Assembly: GCF_000835495.1 (NCBI RefSeq)
Contig: NW_015622541.1
Location: forward strand, 6,820,001-6,884,000
Direction of reading: 5' to 3'
From: Cladophialophora immunda
Lineage: Eukaryota > Ascomycota > Eurotiomycetes > Chaetothyriales > Herpotrichiellaceae
DNA: 64,000 bases
A model generated the notes under the pieces. That model was not told the origin of the DNA. It searched no databases and worked only from the letters and a program-made list of their open reading frames with translations. The translations under genes and the position numbers were made by a program. Positions 58,599 to 64,000 of the stretch are shown here, in pieces (within the stretch, counting starts at the first letter, position 1; the number at the start of each line of letters is the position of its first letter).

Positions 58599-60938
58599 TT
58601 AATATGCCCGTCCAATCTGCCGGAAGTCGATCTGAGGGACTGGCCTAGGTCTTTCTCCCCAGGCGCCCCATGGGTGAGGCGGTTGGGTCAGTGTTGCCCC
58701 CTCCGGATCTTCGCCGTGATCACGGAGGTCTGGATAATTCACCGTGCTCGCTCCTTGGTTGTTTGCATCCTCCCCATGATATTCGAAGTCGGCTTGATTT
58801 GCGGGGATCTGACTCTCGCTAACATCTCCAATACTGGGAAATCTCCGAGCTATGGATGACGGGGCGGCGACGAAATTGGTAGAGGAACTAGATAGCCAGG
58901 AACCATCTTTAGGAGGCCGGAGCTCATGTACCTGAAGGTATAGAGTTCGATCGAGATCTGCAACCTTCATCAAATGGCCAGGGCCCGAGATTGGAATACC
59001 GTTTGAACTGAGTCCCCAGATGGTCCGACTCCGGCGCTCAAAAAGGATTCGCAACATCTCAAGCATCCCATTCTTCACCCACATGTCTTGTCTGAAACTG
59101 GATTTTGTGCGACCATGGAGGAGCCGACGTTGGCGCCATGTTGCCGTGCAATCCTCAATCGTCAACCCAGCAATGATGATTATTAGACCAGCCACCAGGA
59201 TGAAGATAAGAACGAAAAAGTTGAACGACAGATATGACGTTCCGCGGATGATCTGATTCTGACACAGCCACAGTTGTGCAGGTGATCTGGTAACATTGAT
59301 GTATGAAGTGTCTGCCGCGAACTGACCAGTGCTATAGTCAATTACGGAACGTTGTAAATTTGCCGTGCAGATAGAGCTCCAGTAACGCGCCTCCTGCTGC
59401 CACTGGTCCTCAGGTAGCCCGATTCCCATTAATCCTTGAACAGATCTGCGAGCTAGGAGAGGAGTGTCTCTTTGTGCCAGGCCTCGCACAACGTTGGCGA
59501 AGGATGAGTCTAAGGCTGACTGGAAAACCCTGTTCGCAGTGGCATATTGGCGGGCCGTCAGGTTGAGAGAATCTGCACTCTGAGGTCCAGTGCTGACTCT
59601 GTACCACCCTGTCAGAGGCGTGCACCTCTCCAGCACAGGAATTGCCGAGGGAGAATCGCTGTTGATGCAGATCTGATGCTGTTCGGCACAGGCAAGGGTA
59701 GTGACCGGCCTGTCCCGCGTGTACACCGTTTCGTTGATTGGGCCGATGCGATCCGGAGTCGGGTACGGCCGTGGCGTCTGTGCGAGAAACCAGGGATCAC
59801 TCACAGGGGTCTTGTAGACTTTAGAGAACGAAAGAAAGACGAGGAAAATGTCCGCGTCGTCGAGTGCTAGCTCTGCGATCGGGATGAAAGTTGAGAAAGC
59901 TCCCGTGACATCACCGGCTGTGGCATATTTAACATTGATCTGGTATGGGTTGGTATCGCTGTACTGATCGAATGAATAGTACTGACTCCACTCAGAGAAT
60001 GAATATGTCGCATTTCGATCAGCAATAGGGCTAGGGCCGTAATATGCATCAACCACACGTTTGGCGGGTGAATCCGCAGTTGCTGAAAGATTCTTCCAAT
60101 CACTTATATATTTCTCATCGTTCAAGATTGTACAAGTAGTAACCTTGCGATACTGGATGCGGTCTCGTACCGGAGCATTCAATCCGAGGTGGCGATGAGA
60201 AGAAATGAGTCCTGTGTCCATCACAATAGACTGCTTCACCTTTGGTGAGCATACTCGCGGATCGAATGGACAACCGTCTTGGATCGTCCAATTCCAATCA
60301 AGGGTTTGTTGAGGAAGTTCCTTACATGCCGAGGATGGATTGGAGCAAAATTGAACGTATTGCTGACTTTGCTGATAATGTACTTGAGAGTTGGTGAAAT
60401 ACTCGACATTTCTGAGATTGGGCATTAATATAGCCTGGGAGGTGCCCAGTGATTCGTAGTAGGTATTGTTGAGCTCTCCACAAAATGGGCTTGTTGACAG
60501 CACTTGATCTCCAGCTTCCAGAAGCCTTGATGAGAAGATACCTGCAACACTGAAGGCGGCGAAATGCAGGAGTGCACACCCAATCAATGCCAGCGATCTT
60601 CTTCCAGATTTTATTTTCTTCTGATGTCGCCATGCAATAGCGACACGGAGCAACTGCCACAGCGTGCCGAGCTCGGAACCACTATTCCGAAGAATGACCT
60701 GTTGTTGGTGGTATAGTCCATCCCTGTCTTTGTTTGTCGCCCGGCACTGATGGAGAAGGAAAACTACCAGCTTCCACAAATATGTTCCCACAAGCTGTAC
60801 ATATATTGCCACTATGGCAATCAAGAGAGCAGCATTTGTAGGTGTGAGGGTCAATGTAGCGCCCAGCGGCATTCCTTTAGTCCAATTCGTCCATAACCTT
60901 TCATGGACATAAGAAGACGCGGCTTCGGCCTGTGGCAT
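58599..60938 (-). CDS. fungal membrane protein with large extracellular domain
   Basis: A single exon of 779 codons starting MPQAEAASSYV. Hydrophobic helices lie at about residues 33-62, 115-136 and 585-612. Between the second and third is about 450 residues of Cys- and N-glycosylation-rich sequence (CGELNNTYYES, QFCSNPSSACKE, CPFDPRVC, TTCTIL, CAEQHQICINSDS), which should lie outside the cell or in the secretory lumen. The C-terminal 160 residues are cytosolic and disordered. This layout is common in a family of uncharacterised Pezizomycotina proteins; I know no tested function. It lies divergent from a DUF3433 gene of similar general layout. Confidence 0.8.
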   Translation of the reverse strand: MPQAEAASSYVHERLWTNWTKGMPLGATLTLTPTNAALLIAIVAIYVQLVGTYLWKLVVFLLHQCRATNKDRDGLYHQQQVILRNSGSELGTLWQLLRVAIAWRHQKKIKSGRRSLALIGCALLHFAAFSVAGIFSSRLLEAGDQVLSTSPFCGELNNTYYESLGTSQAILMPNLRNVEYFTNSQVHYQQSQQYVQFCSNPSSACKELPQQTLDWNWTIQDGCPFDPRVCSPKVKQSIVMDTGLISSHRHLGLNAPVRDRIQYRKVTTCTILNDEKYISDWKNLSATADSPAKRVVDAYYGPSPIADRNATYSFSEWSQYYSFDQYSDTNPYQINVKYATAGDVTGAFSTFIPIAELALDDADIFLVFLSFSKVYKTPVSDPWFLAQTPRPYPTPDRIGPINETVYTRDRPVTTLACAEQHQICINSDSPSAIPVLERCTPLTGWYRVSTGPQSADSLNLTARQYATANRVFQSALDSSFANVVRGLAQRDTPLLARRSVQGLMGIGLPEDQWQQEARYWSSICTANLQRSVIDYSTGQFAADTSYINVTRSPAQLWLCQNQIIRGTSYLSFNFFVLIFILVAGLIIIIAGLTIEDCTATWRQRRLLHGRTKSSFRQDMWVKNGMLEMLRILFERRSRTIWGLSSNGIPISGPGHLMKVADLDRTLYLQVHELRPPKDGSWLSSSSTNFVAAPSSIARRFPSIGDVSESQIPANQADFEYHGEDANNQGASTVNYPDLRDHGEDPEGATLTQPPHPWGAWGERPRPVPQIDFRQIGRAY

Positions 60939-62600
60939 CGCTACCTATTTTCTCTCTGGTGCTGTCAAAGAGGTAGATCAGGTGGAGCCCAGGTCACTGA
61001 TAAACCAGAAGTCGAGTCGTAAGCTAGAAACGGTTGAAGAATTATCGGTCCAGCAGAGAAACTCATGTATCAACAAGAATGGCCACTCTTCTTGCTTGAC
61101 CTGGCTATCGCAAGTGGCATCGCAGAAGGCGCAGGGGACGAGAAGTTCCATTTCATCACACCCCCCAGAACTAGGAAGCTGGGCAACAAGGCAAATAGGC
61201 AGCCTAGCCGCGGCCTGGGCGTTGGAATGAGCCCAAGGTGCCAGCGGAAACCCCGGAAGTTTCGTGTTGAGGCTGCAGCTTGGTGCCAGTGTGCACCCTG
61301 TAGTGGCATTTGAGCTGAGGCTCTGACCAGGTTGCCAGCTTCGAGCTTTACTTCAGCCTGATTGAGTCTCTGCCAGCGTGCTCCTCTCATACCCACATGG
61401 ACAGTAGTGCCATAGCCTAGACGTGAGTGACCTAGAAACGTTAAAGCAGAGACAACAAGTTAGATTCGCGAGAGTCTTTCAATTACCTTCCCTGGCAGCC
61501 AATCCTCGAGCTTGAAGCCATGATAAGTGCCAGAGCGTCCCTACGCTGCACAACCCCTCTCCCTCCGCGTATGCTAACGGGAAGTAACTTCAGGTGGCCA
61601 AGCCCCAAAAGTTGTACCAAGTATGAAAGAAATCATGCGCTTAACCTCCCCAAGTTTACTTCCCGTTAGCTTACCCGAAGGGTGGTGGGTGGTCACAAAC
61701 AAACCAGGACCTACCTCTCACTGCGTCTGTAATCATACGGCTGAAAGCCCCCCTCCCCCCACCTTCAGGTAAAATGGAGGTTCAACCCTCAAATTTCTAC
61801 AGCCTTTCATGCTAGATCGATGCAATTATAAACAAATTCTATCACTCCTGATCGTTTCGGGTCTGCTGGAACGCCTCCGCAGAGAAGTCGATTGACTTTG
61901 AAATGTCCACGACAGGGAATTGGCTACACTCGAATTACAACCGCAGGGCTATCATACCCCAGTGTACCGTGTCTCCAGGACCTTTAGCAGCTGATAGGTT
62001 CTTCGTGAAATCACGAAGAGGGCGTCTTGAGACACTTGATCAGCCCCCCTCCCCCCTTTCATGGCAAGAAAACAGCAATCAGCGGCTTCTGAATTTGCAG
62101 CCGTGTTTGGCTGGCTGGAGACTTAGGGAACGGTACACAAGATCCTCAAGTGTCTGTAAAGGGGCAGGGGCCGCTGAATTGGGGATTTCACGGAGCGGAA
62201 TTCTTGGCAATCTTGATCACCAACGAGAAATCCCCAAGCAGCCAAGATTTCTTGCCAATGTGTCTCGACTTCAGACAAAACTTGGGCTGGGGCGGAAGCC
62301 TCGTATTCGCTGCGACTTCAGGAGAGCAGAACTCAATGTCTGGTTGTAAGGCTCACTAGGCCTTTTGTCACTCCTCGCTCTGTCCTTGTGTCTACCACCA
62401 ATTGTTCTGCAGTTGAGCCCTTGTCTCGATCGTGGCCCTATTTCCAGCCAATACAGACTTCCGGTGAAGCTCATACTAAGGACCAGACTCTCAAGCTGAA
62501 GATCTAGCACAGCCACCATGATTGCCAGTGTTAAAATTCCTTTCCTCCCTCACCGCGTTCAATACTGTCCTTACTTCTCTGCATTTCTACACCAAATGCA
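60939..62600. other. divergent intergenic region with inverted repeat
   Basis: About 1.66 kb between two membrane-protein genes. No gene supported. It contains the inverted-repeat element at 61575-61672 and two identical CCCCCCTCCCCCC tracts (61748-61760 and 62044-62056). Confidence 0.5.
61575..61672. mobile_element. short inverted-repeat element, MITE-like candidate
   Basis: Left end GCTAACGGGAAGTAACTT (61575-61592) is matched in reverse complement by the right end (61654-61672), 18 of 19 positions with one extra A. Pairing continues weaker for about 17 bp more. The whole unit is 98 bp without coding capacity. No clear target-site duplication; flanks GTAT and TTAC. It could also be a hairpin with a regulatory role. 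Confidence 0.5.
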
Positions 62601-64000
62601 ATGTTGGGACGGGAGATCGAAACCCATCGCAAGCGCGCAGTTGATACCGCAGATTCGAGTAAATGAACTCAGCACCCTTCACAAGGAGAGAGACTAACTA
62701 CGACTAGCTAGCAGACAGTACAGTCGGACAAAGCATCCAAAGTACTATGCACCATTTTGCACAAAATGGCCTGTTTTGACCTCCATTCTGATTGCTCTTC
62801 TCGTCTGCGTTGCTGTTCTTGAAGTCGGCTTGCAGGTGGGGCTCACCTTGGAAGAGAAGCATGAAGAACACGCTCGCAGGTTGAGAAGACAGGTAGAAGA
62901 TCCTTCTTCCTCCAGTATTACTCAGACTGCCGTCGCTTCGTTGTCAACCACTACGACGGAGCGGACTCCAACCACTACGACCGCAACGATCAAGACTCTG
63001 ACACCGACAACAGTCTCATATTTAACAACAACCGATGGCACATGGGCAGACTGGACAAGCGATTATATGATTTCTAATACGACTTCCTCAAAGCCGACAT
63101 CAACCATAGCCACAGAGCTTGTGGAGGGTGCAACCGCAATTACCGCATTTATCACTCCCTCAAACACAGGAGCAGACGAAGTATCCCCAGCGATAGCGGG
63201 CGGTGGCTCAACGAGCTCTCCATTTTATGCCTCGGTTTGCAGTATCTACGTCCTCAATCCCAGTACTGCTACGATGATATCGCCATCCGGCCTCAATTAT
63301 ATGAGGACCACTCAACCGGCTCCCCCTCCCGGTCCAGCAGCTCCAAGAGACTCCACTGAAGACTCGCTAACCAGTTTGTATTTTGTCATGATTGCTTCTC
63401 AAGCCGTAACCGATTTGAACGGCCAAGTCTCTACATTCGTTGCAACTATTACCTCTTATCCCCCGGCATCGACAGTTCTTGGACCGCCTCGTTCGAGTGT
63501 CCCTCCTCTTACACTTACCCCTGACTACCAGCAGTCGGACGAAGTGGAGTTGGGTTTAACCACCACGGGACTCCAATACTTCCGGGCCATTTACCTACCC
63601 ACAGTCGTGGCCGTCTTATCTAAACTTGTATGGAGTGTTGTGTTTGCATCTACCAAAATGATGGAGCCGTTCTATTTACTCTCCGGAGAAGCAGGTGCCT
63701 CGGCCAAAGATTCTCTCGTCGCTGACTATCTTATTTCCACTCTCTCCATCAACGGAATGCGCAACTTATTTGCCGGACATCCAGTTATTATTTTGGCCAG
63801 CCTAGTGTATATCTGCATTAGTATTCTTCCTGCCTTAGCCACGCAGTCAACAACTATTAGGGCAGTTGGAATTTGCGACTCGGTCACAGGCAGCCAGGCG
63901 CATTGTCATCCTATGTGGGAGTTAAACATTACGTACGCGAGGGTGTTACAGGGGGTTTTATCGGCGACGGCGTTACTCATTCTGGCAATGATGATTCTAT
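62601..64000 (+). CDS. DUF3433-type membrane protein, N-terminal part (cut by window edge)
   Basis: Exon 1 is 62601-62658 and exon 2 starts at 62708 after a 49-bp intron (GTAAAT...CTAG). The frame then stays open to the window end, about 450 residues. Residues about 22-60 include KHPKYYAPFCTKWPVLTSILIALLVCVAVLEVGL in parts: the typical DUF3433 opening with Y-x-P and W-P then a membrane helix. A Ser/Thr/Pro-rich extracellular stretch of about 220 residues follows, then a motif RAIYLPTVVAVLSKLVWSVVFASTKMMEPFYLLS, the core of the DUF3433 repeat. A further helix pair begins near the edge. It is a plasma-membrane or wall-associated protein of unknown function, unique to fungi. Confidence 0.8.

Noticed and set aside
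1..64000. CRISPR array, prokaryotic operon signals, viral or toxin genes
   Set aside because: No spaced repeats of the CRISPR type and no viral polymerase or capsid motifs; all gene models are eukaryotic with introns.

Overview
The window looks like nuclear DNA of a filamentous ascomycete (Pezizomycotina). Genes carry short GT...AG introns, mostly 44-160 bp. The protein set is typically fungal: Zn(2)Cys(6) factors, a bZIP-DUF3425 factor, many MFS carriers, a TRI12-type efflux pump, a DUF3433 membrane protein, and a PSTAIRE Cdk1 with the fungal insert. The wealth of transporters would suit Eurotiomycetes such as Chaetothyriales, but the lineage is inference. I rebuilt exon structures by hand from splice sites and reading-frame continuity. 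I support 27 protein genes (one hypothetical, two cut by the window edges) and one pseudogene. I found no rRNA, tRNA or CRISPR.

The left third (1-31.3 kb) is accessory. A Zn(2)Cys(6) regulator runs off the left edge, divergent from an EthD-like protein and followed by a short-chain dehydrogenase; this resembles a small catabolic or secondary-metabolism locus. Next come a sugar transporter, a bZIP-DUF3425 factor, a decayed SDR fragment, a hypothetical membrane protein, a cutinase-factor-like Zn(2)Cys(6) regulator and an allantoate-permease-like carrier. A secretion block follows: a feruloyl-esterase/PHB-depolymerase-like enzyme, an alpha/beta hydrolase, a Cys-rich protein with a Ser/Thr linker, and a small eight-cysteine, probably GPI-anchored protein. 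A TRI12-type efflux pump, a cytochrome P450 and a C2H2/fungal_trans regulator then sit in a row, all on the + strand.

The middle (32.5-55.2 kb) is largely housekeeping: an LSM12-like protein, 6-phosphogluconate dehydrogenase, an RBM42-like RRM protein, a large calpain-type protease, a maltose-type sugar transporter, cytoplasmic tyrosyl-tRNA synthetase divergent from CDK1, and a PTR2 peptide transporter. Gene-poor stretches lie between them, the longest at 46.5-49.2 kb.

The right end (55.2-64 kb) is accessory again: a three-exon orphan gene, a three-TM protein with a large extracellular domain, a short inverted-repeat element, and a DUF3433 membrane protein cut by the window edge.

No single spectacular new system is evident. 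The best leads are the TF-P450-efflux trio, the edge TF/EthD/SDR group, the eight-cysteine surface protein, the orphan at 57.5 kb and the hairpin-forming repeat at 61.6 kb.
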